From Chaetorhynchus papuensis (taxonomy: Eukaryota; Chordata; Aves; Passeriformes; Rhipiduridae), in NCBI GenBank assembly GCA_013396525.1, contig VWYX01000391.1:186001-250000 (forward strand): a DNA stretch of 64,000 bases, read 5' to 3'. A program made the position numbers and the translations under genes. Within the stretch, counting starts at the first letter, position 1. The number at the start of each line of letters is the position of its first letter. The notes beneath the pieces were generated by a model. The model ran no database searches, was not told where the DNA came from, and worked only from the letters and a program-made list of their open reading frames with translations. Shown here one piece after another: positions 1-12,682 of this stretch.

Positions 1-1601
1 TGCAACTTAGATCTCTCATGAGTACTCTGCAGTGAATAATGGAGGAACTAAGCCAAATATGTGCAGGATTCTGGGGTTTTTTTGGTTTGTTGTTTGATTT
101 TTTGTGGTTTTTTTTGGACAAATAATATGAGAGTAGTAACATACAGTGCATTCCAGAAACTGAGGTATCTAGAAATAATTTGCTCAGGTGGAATCTTCCT
201 AAAACTGAATACAGTACCTACACTGTGTCTTATCTGCAGGTTTAGCCGTTGTTTTAGCAGTAACAGGACGTATTTATTTTAAACAAAAAGGTTTTGGAAA
301 AGAGAGGATAACATTAATTTCTCCTATATATACACCACCCCTTTTAAAAGGTGTTGGAGCATTTTACCCATTAAAACCCTGGAGATAATTTCATCACTGA
401 AGTGATGCACCTGAGGCCGCACAAACCCTAATTTGCATCCTTCCTTGACATGGCAATGACTCCAGAAAGAGCCAGCCTGTATTTTTGTGAGGTGCTTGCA
501 GCCACTCGGGAAAACCCAACCAGTGGCTGCTCAGCTTAGAGAACACAACAGAACGCTCTCATTCTCTGGGTCTCTGAGGAATGGTCTGGGAATAGCAAGT
601 GAGAGCTCCTGACGTGGATTCTGGGTATTTATGGGTTGTTGTCCCATTCCTCAGCAGAAGAGCCTCTGTCAAAACACTGTAGCAAGAAATTGCAGTAACA
701 CAATGATACAAATGGAAGCAGTTCCTTAATAATAATTTTTACACACTTCTTATCAGTGAATTCTCATAAAACTTGTACTATTATAGGTGATAAAAAAAAT
801 TATCTGAGATAGCTGATCTTTCTGTTGTGGGCTTGTGCTTATGAAATTATCTGATTATTAATGATACTCTGTAGAACAAAACTACGTAGTAAATAAAAAA
901 ATAAAATGTAAAAAGACAAAAACTTTGTCTAAATGATGTAAAATCAGTTATCAGAAATATTATTATTCACTGCTGAAGGTGTACCTAATTTGAAAATGTG
1001 TTTCATAAACTGCCCCACTCCAAAAAAGTTCATGAAAAGTTTTTAGGAAAATACTTTTTTCTTTGTGATCTGTACTTTCGTTTTATTAAAAACCTGGGAC
1101 TTTTTTCTTTGATTTTTTTTCAAAGAGAAACATTCTATATCGCTAGTTAATATTTTATGTTTTTGTTTTGAAATCACCTTTTTTCCTTGCTGATTTGAGC
1201 TTAAATTTGGAAAATCCCTTGGGCATTTGTTTATTGTCACCATGAAAAATATGTGAAAAAGAGGAAGGCAGAACAGATGTCAGTGGACTGCACTAAAGGT
1301 TTGCTTAATGCTAAGCTTGTGCTTAAACTATGCTGATATGAGCCTGACTGAGTTAATTCCAGCAGAAAACTAAAAAATCACCAATTAAAAATATGAATAA
1401 ATTATGTTGTTTGTCAGGTCAGATTGAGATGAGCATGAGTATCTCTGAAAGGTATATTCTACAAGAATTTTTAGGAGTAAAATTTGCACAAGAGTTTAGA
1501 ACTATTCTGCTTAATTGGAGAGCAATTAATTCAAGTCCAAAATGGAAATTTATCAAAAATTTAGGTTCAGGTCATATTTATAAGCACTCAACAAGAATGT
1601 A

Positions 1602-1617
1602 CAGATCTTAAGATCTG
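1602..1617. repeat. Perfect 16-base palindrome
   Basis: The bases CAGATCTTAAGATCTG equal their own reverse complement over all 16 positions, with nested AGATCT sites on each side of TTAA. A perfect palindrome of this length is uncommon by chance in 64 kb. It may only be a chance or replication-derived structure, since no flanking element is recognisable. Confidence 0.9.
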
Positions 1618-4600
1618 CCTAAACATGCTATTGCTGTGAGAAATTATCCCAAAACTTGGTGCACACTTTGTTCTTTAACTCACTGCTTTGTTCTTTAATT
1701 GGAAAGCTCTTAAACATATAATATGTCAAATTAAAGTAAAATAATCTGTTATTTTTCATATTAATGACATAATTACATTGCACCACTATTAAAATTGCTT
1801 CCAGTCTAATTATGTCTAGGCAGAGATTACTGGTAATTAATATAACAAATAATTTTGACTACAACTAGCAATAATTGCTTTCTTGAAGCCTTTTCTAAAA
1901 CCTTTGAGTAATTTTGTTACTTCTACATACAGTACTGCAACAATTCTTTAGCACTTAGCAATTAATTACCTAAAGAAATAAGTAATTAATTGGTACATGA
2001 AATTGCATATTTGAAAGAGGACGAGAACAGGGGATACATTTGTTTTTGGAAGTGTTGGTGAACGGCTCCTTTGGCCAATGGCTCCGCACTGGTGAGTGTA
2101 AAAGAGGCTCAGGGTGCACACACATGCACTGAGGGCTGGGAGCAGGAATGTCATCCAAAGGGAAAGTGGGCCAAGAAATTCCCCTTAAAAGGTGATCAGC
2201 GCTGTGAAATAATTTGGGGCCCTCTGATATACTGTATTGTCTCAGGGCATTAAAATACGAGCCTCTGAATGTCTGGGATTTAAAAGCCCATCTACTACCA
2301 TGTTTTATACCCATCTTATCAGTAAATCTCTTTTTAAAAAGATACATGATCTAAAATTTAAAAGTAAAATTTAATTTCCTCTCCTTACCAAATACTGTGC
2401 CTCAGTACCAGGCTCATGTTTCAAGATCCATTTCACTAAGGAATCATTTTCATCTTCTGTACTCTGTGAGGCCTCTTTATGTCAGATATTTTTCCATGTT
2501 TTATGTTTTTGCCTGACCTTATCTTCCCCCTAAGGCTGAGATACCAATTGCTGCCGCTGCTGCTGCCACTCGTGTCTATCCATTCCCTAAAGTCTTTGTG
2601 ACCTATTAATCAAGGTGGGGAAAATTTCACAACACAGGGAAAGAAGGACTTCTTAGAGTAAGGGAAAATTAGGTAAAATAAATTAATTTCAGAAATCATG
2701 AATCTCTCTCTGAAATGAAACTTCTGGTTCTCTGTAATAGATGTACAAGATAATAGCATGAGTTAAGACATCTCTAACAAAGCACCAGAAGCCTCTTTCC
2801 TCGGCATGTCAGCTGGGAATCATCCAGAGATATTTATAAAGTGAACTAAAATCTGTTTTTTCTTTCTTTTTCTCTAAAATTTAAGTTTTATGGTTTTGTA
2901 ACACCACAGACTTTATTGGACATGTGGATGTTTCAAAAAAGCTTTATTTTGGAAGCTTTGGATTTTGAGCTCCCAAACTTAAGCCAGTATGTATATTGTT
3001 ATTGTTAATATTATTAATAAGCTAAACAACATCTAAAAGGGACCTCAAGTTTCTCAACAAACACTAGAATCAGAAAATCAAAATGTTCTTTTCCAAACAG
3101 CCTACAAATTTTGAGCATAATAACCAGGATTTAAAAGAGTAAAACTCATAATCCTCTTTCACTGTGTTGTCCTATTGATGCAATAAGCCAAAAATATCCT
3201 GTACATACTAAAAAGAATAAGCATATTCTGAATCCCAGCCTAAAGGTTTAACGTGGAGATACTGTTTCAGATCTTATTCCTGTGGAAACTGGCTCCAAGT
3301 TCTAATGAGTATGATTCCAGAAAGGCGTTCCTCAAGATGTTACTTGCAGGCTTGGGTTTAAGAAAATACCTTCTTTGGGAATTTATTATTGCATTGCTCA
3401 TAAAACAACATCCCACAGTTTTATTTCACTGGCTTGTGACATAAAATCAGACAAGGATTAGCTGACTGTAATGCCAAATATATGAGAGCAATCCCTTTGT
3501 ACCTGACAGCAGACTGCAAACAGCAGCTCTGATTCTATGAGTTCATATTTCACAAGTGCTGAAATATTCAACAGCTTATTAAGAGTTGATACTTATTGTT
3601 TCCTCTGATAGAAAATGCAGTGTTCCTCCAAATATTTGAAGTGATACCAAGAGGTCTGTGTTCTGAGAAGAGAAATCTTGGGAATTTCAAAGTGTTAAAT
3701 TAATAAACACCAGTAATGAGCTAACGAAAGCCCTACAGTTGTGATAGACATGCACATACCAATATTCATACACCCACCAGCTTCATACAGTCTATATTTT
3801 AGCACTCAGTACAGGAATAATTGATGCTTTGTACTCACAGAAATGTTTGGAAGAGGTTCTTAAAAACTTCATAGCATCTTTTACCTTGTGATTTGTGCAA
3901 GGGGGCTTTGCACAGGGTGAAAAATACCGTATAATTTAAGGAAAGGTAATACAATTAAATCAGTTGCAATGATTTACAGGATAATCTAATAATCTAGAAG
4001 TCATATATCTTATATGTAAAGGTAATAAATGCTAAAATTGTGATGAGAAGCAGCTTCAATTCTAGCATTAGCTCATAGTCAGAGCTGAAGAAACGTAATC
4101 TTTTCCCCCACAAAGGAAAGATATTTCACAAAGAGAGAAATTATTAATTTTGATTTATTCTTCTTCTTTCATTTTTAAGAAAATGGGTATTGCTGTAGTG
4201 GACAAAGAACAGGAAAGAGGGGGCTCTTTTGTGAATACCAGCACAAGGTATGCAAAAATTTATCATATATGTAAAGATTTAACAGAGAATTATGGAAATA
4301 CGTGGAGGATTCTACTCCTTTTTTTGAAGATGTCCTATGGCTGCCCATGCACCAGGCTTCACAGAGAACCCTTGCAAAAAAACGTGCAAAGGCAGGAACA
4401 TTTTATTTCTGTTCAGGCTATCAGAATTTAGTGGAGTTGAACCCTTCAGGAGAGAGCCCTGACATCTTCCAGGGCCGCACTCCAAGCAGGGCAGTGCTGC
4501 TGAACGCAGCTGATAAGCCACAGCAGAAGCCTCCCTGGCATTATTGCCTTTCCAGGGAGATTCTGCTCCGTGTACATTCGCTATCTTACAGCACCCGCAC

Positions 4601-6908
4601 CTTGTGCTAACATACTGCTGTTTGTGCTCAGGTGAAGAGAGGGGATTTGTTTCTGTATGCTGTGTTTTCAGTCAGAGACTGGGCTATAAATCTTTCCACG
4701 ACTACAGATGCTTTTTGCCTCAGTGTGGATATTAGAAAGCTGTGAAATGCTCAGGTAATGGGATGCACAAGCAATGTAATATGGGAACTTTTCTTAATTC
4801 GGCATTCATTTACTCATAAATTCCACTGAACAGGACTGCAGAAACATTTGAATGATTTTTTAATGAAGTAATGTACTATTACTGTACCTTTTCTTCTTTT
4901 GCTTCATGTAGTTTAGCTAAGAACTGTTTAAGGACTGCTTTAGAAAGAGAAATGCATTGTTAGAAGTTGAAATGAAGCCAAAATGTGCCCTTGCTTACAG
5001 GCCTCACTGTCACATGAAGAATACCAGGCACCTGTTGCCATCAGCTGTTTGTATTCATTGTGTTTATTTGGTTTTTAATACCAGAGGCAAAAGTGCTGCT
5101 TCATTTTATAATAAATCAGGAAATTTGTTCACACAGTTTAAATGTGGGTATTGCAAAGGGTGACCTGCTGTGTTCTTCCCAACTCCCAGATGCTTACATT
5201 CATGGGTAGGTGGATATTTCTTCCTTCTTTGTCTGAAGAGGAGAAGTACATAAGAAATCCATCCCGTTTTAAGGAGTTGGTTAAGGTTCCTAACATTCAG
5301 TAGAGGAAGGAGTTCTCCCTGCCCTCCCCACCCCCCCAAAAATATCACTGGAGGGAATATTGTGTTCTCCTCATCCTGCTAGATCCATTATCATTAGTTA
5401 GAGCAGGTAAGCAGATGTGCAGGTTGCATAGATGCAGGACAACATTTGCAAAGGGAAATACCGACGGGACTATCCCATTCTTATTAATTTGCACACACGT
5501 TCAGCTTGTCCAAACACATTAGGGGCAATCGTCTCCCTTCCCAAAGATCTCTGAAGCATAGTGGGGTAGACCATAAGGTCAGGAGAAGAGGGAATTGCCA
5601 CAGCAGCTGTCACTGAGCAAGTGACTCAGCTGGAAAGTTTGCAAAGGCCTCTTGCCTTCCCTAACAGCCCCGTACAAAGCGCAGCCCTCAGCTCCGTGCT
5701 GATTGCTGGTCCTGGGTGAGCTACAAACATTGCTTGGGTGTGATTAAACTTTTGCACTGAGCAGTGGCTGAACACAAGGCCAGGCTCCTTGGCCGGTGTG
5801 TTTCTGTTCAGCAGGACCAGGGCTATTTGGAACGGCTGCTGGGCTGACACCAGGCTCTCCATAGCACAGAGCAAAGGATCGTTCTTTGGGGCGAATCCAG
5901 AACAGTTATAACCCAGCTTTTGGGCTCAGTCTGACTTTGCACTCGTGTCAAAGCAATTAAATTTAGGCCAGTTGTGGTGTTTAAAAAAGGATCACATCTG
6001 TGTAACCACAATAAATTAAATGGCAAGGCAATTTGCAATCAAGCCTCGGGTGTAGAGAAAAGGTTCTTATATTCCTTTACTAATTTGAAAAGGGAGGCAT
6101 CAATACAAATTTTGAGAATGGAATGTCAGAAACAGCATGTAACCATACAGTAAGAGAAATATTTAGTCAGATGAGGCTAGTTTGACATTAGAAATTTAAC
6201 TGATTTCTTGAATTCCAGTTTCTCATATTGAGGACAAAGAGTTTCTAGCGACCAAAGGCCTCTGTAAACCTTTCCCTTGGGTATCCTGGCCCTGTTGTCC
6301 CTTGATCCATATTAGTCATTTGGATTAGATCTATTTCAGCTGCTTTATAGGCCAACATTTCAGTGTTCTAAAGGTCTTGAAATGAACTGGCGCACAAATG
6401 AAACCCTCTAGTCTGCAGGGATTTTGGAGAATTCCTGGGAATGGAAAACCCTAAGGTCAATAATTACAGCCTAGGGAGGGTAGGTCCAGTTCACCAAACC
6501 ACTGGGGAAAGGGATTGTTTAAGGAAAGTGGAAAATCGCCTCAACACAAAGCAGCAACATTGGCTCTCATATTAATCTGTATTAATGTTACCAACTTCAG
6601 CAGCAGAAATCACTATCTCGGCTGAAAAGCAATTAAGAGAGGAGTCCTGGATATATACGTAATTCACTAGACAGGATTATTTTTTCAGTGAGATGTGCTC
6701 AGCCAGGAGGGTTTAGATGCTGACAGACCGTAGCTGGATTTGTACTTTTTTCCCTTTAATTTCCCCCCTCACTCCCAATCTTTGCTTGCTTTTCTCTGCT
6801 GCTTTTTTCCTTTCTTTTGGAAGTCCAGAGGCTGAGTAATGTCTGTTTTCTCATTGAAGACTAACAAGATACAGATGGTTCATTTTATTTGTTTGTTTCT
6901 CATCAAAA

Positions 6909-6918
6909 CCCCCCCCCC
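6909..6918. repeat. C10 homopolymer
   Basis: A run of ten C residues lies in an otherwise T-rich context. It is a low-complexity tract prone to sequencing and assembly length errors. No function is inferred. Confidence 0.9.
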
Positions 6919-8030
6919 AATTATCGCTCTGGATCACAGACTAATTATTAATTGTAATATCTCTGTATCAGGAGTATCCCAGACTTTTTATACATGGAAC
7001 CTGGTTGATTTCCTATACCCACAACTGGGAAAGGCTTGTTTTCACTCTGGTGACCTTCTCTTGTCTCAACATCAGTAGGGACTTCTGTTTTAAAACACAC
7101 ATACTTTACTACTATTTTGTAGTTTCTTGCTTCCATGCTTTTATCAAATGTTTCACAATGTTTGGTATTTCTCCTCAAGTCCCATTTCCTTGGGTAATGT
7201 GATTATGTGAGACTCTTGGGTGTCATTTAAGAAAAAATTAATTTCTTTCTCTTTTAGCTTAACAGAAAAGTGTAAAAACATGACCCAAGTGCATTCTAAA
7301 AGCTGGAAAGCCAAAGGCAATTAAAAACAACACACAGTTTATTATTTTAAAAAATAAGCTTTTTTTAAATGTAATATTCATTATTTTGGAAGGACAAGCC
7401 CATGTTTTTCAGCACCTGGAACAATCAGTTCAACATGGCTGTTACATGCACATGGCTATGGAGCCTTCCAGTATGTATATGCAGAAACTGATTTTGAATT
7501 AACAGATGGTGGCCTTTCATGTTTGTCTGTTTTCTTAGCTTCCTGTTTAAGAAATCAGTTATTTCTGTTTGTTATTTTTGAGGGAAATGATGCAATTTCT
7601 TTGCAATTGTAAAATTAAAATCCCTAAAAGCAATGATGAGCTTTTTACAGTATTAGCAAACGCTTTCTAAATTCTGAGATACTAAGCTGGCAGGCAATAA
7701 ATCAAAATTAGCAATTAAATTAACATAATTTTTTAAAGTTTCTTTAAATTCATAGGGGAAATAATAATAAGTATTCACTAACAACTTTTCATATTCCTGC
7801 TTAATCTGTCCTTGAAAGGACATCTGCCTTTTCAAGGCAGGTAAGGCCTACCTACAGACTTTTCCTTACCTATGCATAATAAATATGATGAAAATAAGAT
7901 GAAAATAGCCCTCTCCTGAGTCCTGTGGACTACTTCAGTAACAGATATTCTGTATTGAATCTAGAGGCAATGTCCTCAAATAAGTGCAGTTATCAGATTG
8001 AGATAACCAGGATGCAATGATTAATTTCAG

Positions 8031-8044
8031 AAAAAAAAAAAAAA
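8031..8044. repeat. A14 homopolymer
   Basis: Fourteen consecutive A residues, with no recognisable retroposed body on the 5' side, so this is probably a simple homopolymer and not the tail of a processed pseudogene. Confidence 0.9.
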
Positions 8045-8873
8045 TCTCATCTCAATTCCTCTGTAAAGTGCCAAAGCATCAATTCAAATCATTTGTGGTT
8101 AAGGTTGTAATCTTTATTTCAGTAATATATGAAGGTAGCCAAATATTCAGTTTCATAACCATGTCAAAGTGCAGACTTCAGTCTTAACTTAAACCATCAT
8201 GGCCATCTGCAATAAAAATCATTCTCACTTTGCTTTGCAAAACCATTGTTAAGCTTGTAGACTAAACATTCAACCACTGCAAGCAGTCAGCAGCTTTATT
8301 ACTTCTCCTGCCCCTGCAGAGGCATCCTGGATTCAATTTGTCTAAATACATCAAAGTATTTTAATTTTGAAGTACCCCAAACATTTTGGAAAGTTTAAAG
8401 GCCATTTGTCTTCTGAAATGTTTGAATGTAAACTCAAATGAAAATCATCTTGATGATTTTTTTCCAGTTTAAATGACTGTCACATTCCTGCTCTGAAAAG
8501 CCCCTGAAGCTCCAATATACAGTTTCCCCTGCCTTTTTTCCCCCCAAGTAATTATAAGTGAGCCAGTTTTAAGTTACGTGGTCAGATTGGCTTCCTTCAT
8601 TCTGAGACTTCTCTATTCCTGTAGAGTTCAATGAATTAAACACTTACTAAGCCATCAATTTGTCTCAACTTCTCTTCAAGCTTTTTTTTTTTTCCCCTTT
8701 CATTAACACTAGATTGCAAATAAATACACACAGTCAATTGATCCATCAGGATAAGATTGCATGTAGCTACTTTTGGGTTAAAAATGACAGGAATGTCTGA
8801 GCTGGCTGAACAGTATTCAGCAAGCACAAAACAAGGTAACATATGGTATCTGCCCAAAACAGCCACAAAATAA

Positions 8874-8917
8874 TTTGAAATATATGAAAATATACTTTGA
8901 AATATATGAAAAATCAT
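8874..8917. repeat. 22-base tandem duplication
   Basis: Two adjacent 22-base units begin with the same 17 bases (TTTGAAATATATGAAAA) and then differ at the end. This is a typical replication-slippage product in AT-rich DNA. Confidence 0.85.
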
Positions 8918-9199
8918 ACAAATTTGGTAAAATATTTGGTATTATGGCCATTAATTCACTGACATTTTTACTTGCTTTTTTTTAAGTTTCAAAACTTATG
9001 TGAAAATACATGCATGTGCATGACCAAAAGTTTATTTTGGTCGTTATATGTAGTTTCAAGTCAGTGCCTGGACAGACTTCCTGATAGCACCTTTGTCCAT
9101 TTAAAACTCCTCTAAAGTCATAAAATTTTCATGATTACAGGCATAAGTTTTTGCAACCAAGTGTGCTATTTAGATATTAGAAATATATATGCATTCAAC

Positions 9200-9570
9200 T
9201 TATAAAACCATCGGGCTGAAAAGGCCTTGTGCGTTCAGCTCGGTCCATTCCCCATGCCCAGGACAGCATCACCTGAGCCCATGGCATTCCTACCAATGTT
9301 ACTGCTACCAGGTGTTTGTCAAAAAAGAGACATTGGCAGGATCAGGGCATCCCCACTAAAACTGTCTGTCCCAGTGAGTCCCTCTATCTAAATTGGATTT
9401 TTTTTCTCCTAAACTGGATTCTTCTAAAATGTAAGCTCTGTTATTTTTAGTTCTGTTAATTAACAACATAAATAACAAGTTATAAGCTTCCTTTTTCCAG
9501 TATCTTTGTACTTGAAGCCCATTGTTACATTTCCTGCCTTCCCTTTCCTCTATATTGTCAGGCCCCTGCT
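9200..9570 (-). mobile_element. Possible ancient CR1-like LINE fragment
   Basis: The stretch begins with a motif close to the CR1 3'-region wording in reverse orientation (CTGAAAAGGCC, then a cytosine-rich segment). It ends with ACTTGAAGCCCATTGTTAC followed by a CCTGCC-rich segment, which resembles the internal CR1 motif read as the reverse complement. The middle (9330-9500) does not align by eye. If real, the insertion is old and heavily mutated and contributes no coding capacity. It could instead be unique sequence with chance similarity. Confidence 0.35.
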
Positions 9571-10532
9571 TGACCAGTCATAATTTGTAGATCATGGGTT
9601 GGTTTGAACTCACTGTTCTCCTCTGGATAGTGGTTTTTAGACTCTCTCTGCCCTGTCTGTCTCTCTTGGATGTGTCACCCAGAGCTGAAGCTCCAGGGGA
9701 AGGACACACTCTGCAGATTACACAGACTGACTTGTGCTTGGTGCTCTTTGTCTTACAAAGGATGCCAGAGCAGCGTGGATAATTCTGCAGCTTACAGTCA
9801 TTAAAACAACTGGAAATTCCTAAATATGTCAGCCCTAATTAGAGACAAAGGACCTGATTCATTGGGAAATCCACACTTCTGTCTTGTGTGCCTTAGAATG
9901 AAAATTTCTATAAACATGAAGTCCCACTTGTGTAAATTTTGTTGTTGTTATTGTTGGTTTTTAAGAAGAAAAGAACAGGCTATTTAAAATTGCTGTGCCA
10001 TTTTCCCTCCTGGGCTAGTAACCTGCATGGCTGCAAACTCTTTCAGTCCCACAATATTAGTTACCACAAAATTACAGAGTTGTGAGAAGAAAAATGTAGC
10101 ACGATAAGTAAAAGGATGTTTAAATATAGTTCTTATTTTATAACTTGGACACTATATTCCCATTTTCAAACTGCCAATGAACCACTGGGAATTTTCTTTT
10201 TCTTGCTGATCCTCCTTAAGGCCTCTATGAATAGCAGAGAAAACAACTTCACTGTAATAAAACCAGGAGGTAGTTTTCCTTTTTTAAAATTGAGGCATTG
10301 GGTAAAATAAAGGTCATTGCAACAACCTTTGAAAGAACAGAAAGAGTAATTTTCCCCCCTTTTGTTTTTTTACTGGTTTTCAATGCAATGTGAAAAATCA
10401 TTTTTAAGTTTGCCCATCTGTTTTACATAAAACCTTAGCTGACCTTACACAAAGTGAAACAAATGCAGAAAAAGCTTTGCTGTTGGGCTCTTGCCAGTAG
10501 GAGGGAGCAAAAAGAAAAGAATATGTAAAGTT
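9571..10532. other. Non-coding stretch, nothing recognised
   Basis: Only short chance frames occur. A GTT-rich patch at about 9943-9960 and pyrimidine-rich runs are present. A segment near 9850-9935 has wording faintly like the ancient amniote palindromic repeats found elsewhere in the window, but too little is preserved to call it. Confidence 0.6.
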
Positions 10533-10690
10533 AGATCCTGCTCTGGTGTAAATTAGCCCAGTTCCAGTGGGGACTTAGGTTGATTTATACCAGCAGAGGC
10601 CAAGGCTTGTATTTCTTATAAAAGCCAGACTTGTTAGACCCAGCCCTGCTACCACTGAAATCACCTGGAGCTTTGCTACGGATTTTTGGG
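10533..10690. mobile_element. Ancient palindromic (MITE-like) amniote repeat
   Basis: An internal inverted repeat has a left arm near 10541-10555 (GGTGTAAATTAG core) and a right arm near 10581-10598 (TGATTTATACC core), separated by a short spacer containing CCAGTGGGGACTTA. This layout, with arms reading 'GTGTAAAT ... ATTTACACC' around a 'CCATTGACTTCAATGG'-like centre and bounded by 'GATCCTG', is familiar from old interspersed repeats common in reptile and bird genomes. The next part (about 10625-10685), with CTGCTACCACTGAAATCACC and GGAGCTTTGC, follows a related pattern and may be the same insertion or a neighbouring one. The element is non-coding. Family name not assigned. A second copy is at 61515-61605. 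Confidence 0.55.
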
Positions 10691-12577
10691 GGGACAAGGA
10701 CCCTCAGGAAGGAGCCACGGTTGGTGCAGATAAACAGGACACATCCAGCCAGGCGGTGGATGTGGCATTCAGCAGCTTGAGGAGAAAGGTTCCAGTGTGA
10801 GAAACTGAGACTGTGGAAGGTGTGAGGTGGGGCTTGAGCTGCACCCGCTGAGGTCGAGCACGTCTCCAAGCTCGGGAGATGCTCTGACACCAGAGTTGAG
10901 GCAAAGAGATGCTCACACAGCGTGGTGGGGCTCCTGTCCTGCTGCTTTTCTCCTGTTAGCCTGTCCTGGCTCGTGCAGTGTCATCACATGGAACAAAAGT
11001 GGGTCCTGAGGCAAGGAGAGTGTGCCAGGTGTGGAATTAGGCGAAGCACGCAGAAGCAGAGCACACCAGGAGAAAAACACCGTCTTTAAATCCTCACACA
11101 TCTTACCCTGCACTTCCACAAGGCTTCTGTTAATGTGTCTGAGGGGGAGCCATGCCCGTTATATCAACACTCCAATCTAATGTGATTAATGAGTATAAAG
11201 TAAGGTTCAAACTTTTAATTAAAAAGGCAATCATGAGTTACTGAACAGTGAAGGTCTAGCTAAGTTTCTCAGAAATAGGTTATTTAATAGAATGAGATGG
11301 CCCAAAGAGGCAATGGGCCAAAAATCTCTCCTCAGTCATATTTTGTATTCAGGTACTGACTTTGATTTGTAGCAGAGAGAACTGGATCTATACAGAAACG
11401 AGCACATATATGTGTGTACTTCAGTGTGCACATATGGCGATGCCTAAATTTAAAGATTGCCTAAACTTTCCATTAATAGCCATTTTTCCCTGTTCCTTGT
11501 TAAGTTGCCATACTTCTCCGAATGAAAATGCTTTGTAGGATAACTGCCACCCTTTAAACATTTTCTTGTGTGCAAAGAAACCTCTAAGAAATATTTTGAC
11601 AAGGTCAAGAAAAGACTTTAGGATAGACTCTCTATAGGCTCTAGACTGCTAAATGAGTTTCAGCATTTGGATTGAAAGTGGTTGCTGTGTACTTATCAGA
11701 GATCTGCCTATTTTTTCTTTCTTATTGAAAATAGTCCAAATTTGACCATGTCATGGATCTCAGTTCACCCATGTCTAATAAAGACTTGACAGAGGTTGAC
11801 GTATTCTGTAATTTTATCATTTTATGTTTCAATTAACTTAAAATGAAATTTACAGTCCAGCTTATTTCATACATTTCTCTCTGGCCCCTGAACAGAGTAT
11901 CCTCTGTCTACCTTTACAAGGATGAAATAAGATGGAATATTTGCAATGAATAGCCAGGGGTTTTTTTACGGAAAAAAAAAAATACTTAAATCATTTACAT
12001 TCTCAAACACAAATAATATACTATAAGGCATATGAATACAATTATTTTACCTGAATGAATTGTCCATCAAATACAATGTCTTATTGACCAAGAGTGTAAA
12101 GAAATGTGAGCAAACCAGTCAAGCAATAATTGTATTCTAGTGAAGCTTAATTTTGGGGGCAATTTTCTTCTCAGTGCACCTGCAAGTTTTATGTTCTTAT
12201 CCATTTCTATTCTATCCAAAATAACTGTATTAATCACAAAAAGGGAAAACAACTGACATCAAATGCCTTCCACTTTGTTTAGAATGGTAAAACTAATGTG
12301 CAGATGAATCAACACTGAGTGGAATAGTCAGCTTTCTCTTTTTTTGTGTGTTTTATGGTACTACTTAAAGTGGGTAAAAGTCACTAATTTCTGTATTGAA
12401 AACACTGAAGTAATCAGAAAACAGTGGGCTGGAGGAGGAGAGCACATGGCAAGAGATAAGAGTTGAAATCACTCACATTTAGGGCCATTTTTCATATATG
12501 AACACACTTTCCCAGACATCTTTATGGCAAGCAAAGAAATTATTCACCTAGAAAAAAAGCCACATATAGTAGAAGCA
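10691..12577. other. Non-coding; GC/CpG-richer part then AT-rich DNA
   Basis: From 10691 to about 11070 the DNA is clearly richer in G, C and CpG than the surroundings. No exon, start context or promoter element can be supported in it, and the 101-codon minus-strand frame (10585-10890) overlaps other frames in every register. From 11070 to 12577 the sequence returns to AT-rich unique DNA, with an A run near 11971-11981. Confidence 0.6.
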
Positions 12578-12682
12578 ATATATTTATATATCATCTATAT
12601 CGATCTCTATCAATATCATTGATATCTATATCTATCTCTATCTATCTCTATCTCTATCTATATCTGTATCTATATATCTCCT
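12578..12682. repeat. TATC/ATCTCT microsatellite
   Basis: About 105 bases consist almost wholly of interrupted TATC, TATATC and TATCTC units (for example CTATCTCTATCTATCTCTAT). It is a degenerate compound tetra- and hexanucleotide repeat, expected to vary in length between individuals. Confidence 0.95.

Larger units (their letters stand above)
1..9199. other. Non-coding, AT-rich unique DNA
   Basis: No gene is recognised here. The longest frame is 125 codons (minus strand, 1970-2347). It has no domain, signal peptide or compositional sign of coding and overlaps open frames on both strands, as chance frames do. The stretch is mostly AT-rich. A slightly GC-richer patch at about 5590-5890 also carries short open frames on the minus strand, but none resembles a known exon. 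Small local structures inside it (a palindrome at 1602, a C run at 6909, an A run at 8031, a T run at 8682 and a 22-base duplication at 8874) are listed separately. Confidence 0.75.

Noticed and set aside
1970..2347. 125-codon minus-strand frame
   Set aside because: No domain, no splice context, overlapped by frames on both strands. Length is within chance for this much AT-rich DNA.
12578..12682. Repeat array as a CRISPR
   Set aside because: Units are 4-6 bases with no unique spacers. It is a microsatellite.
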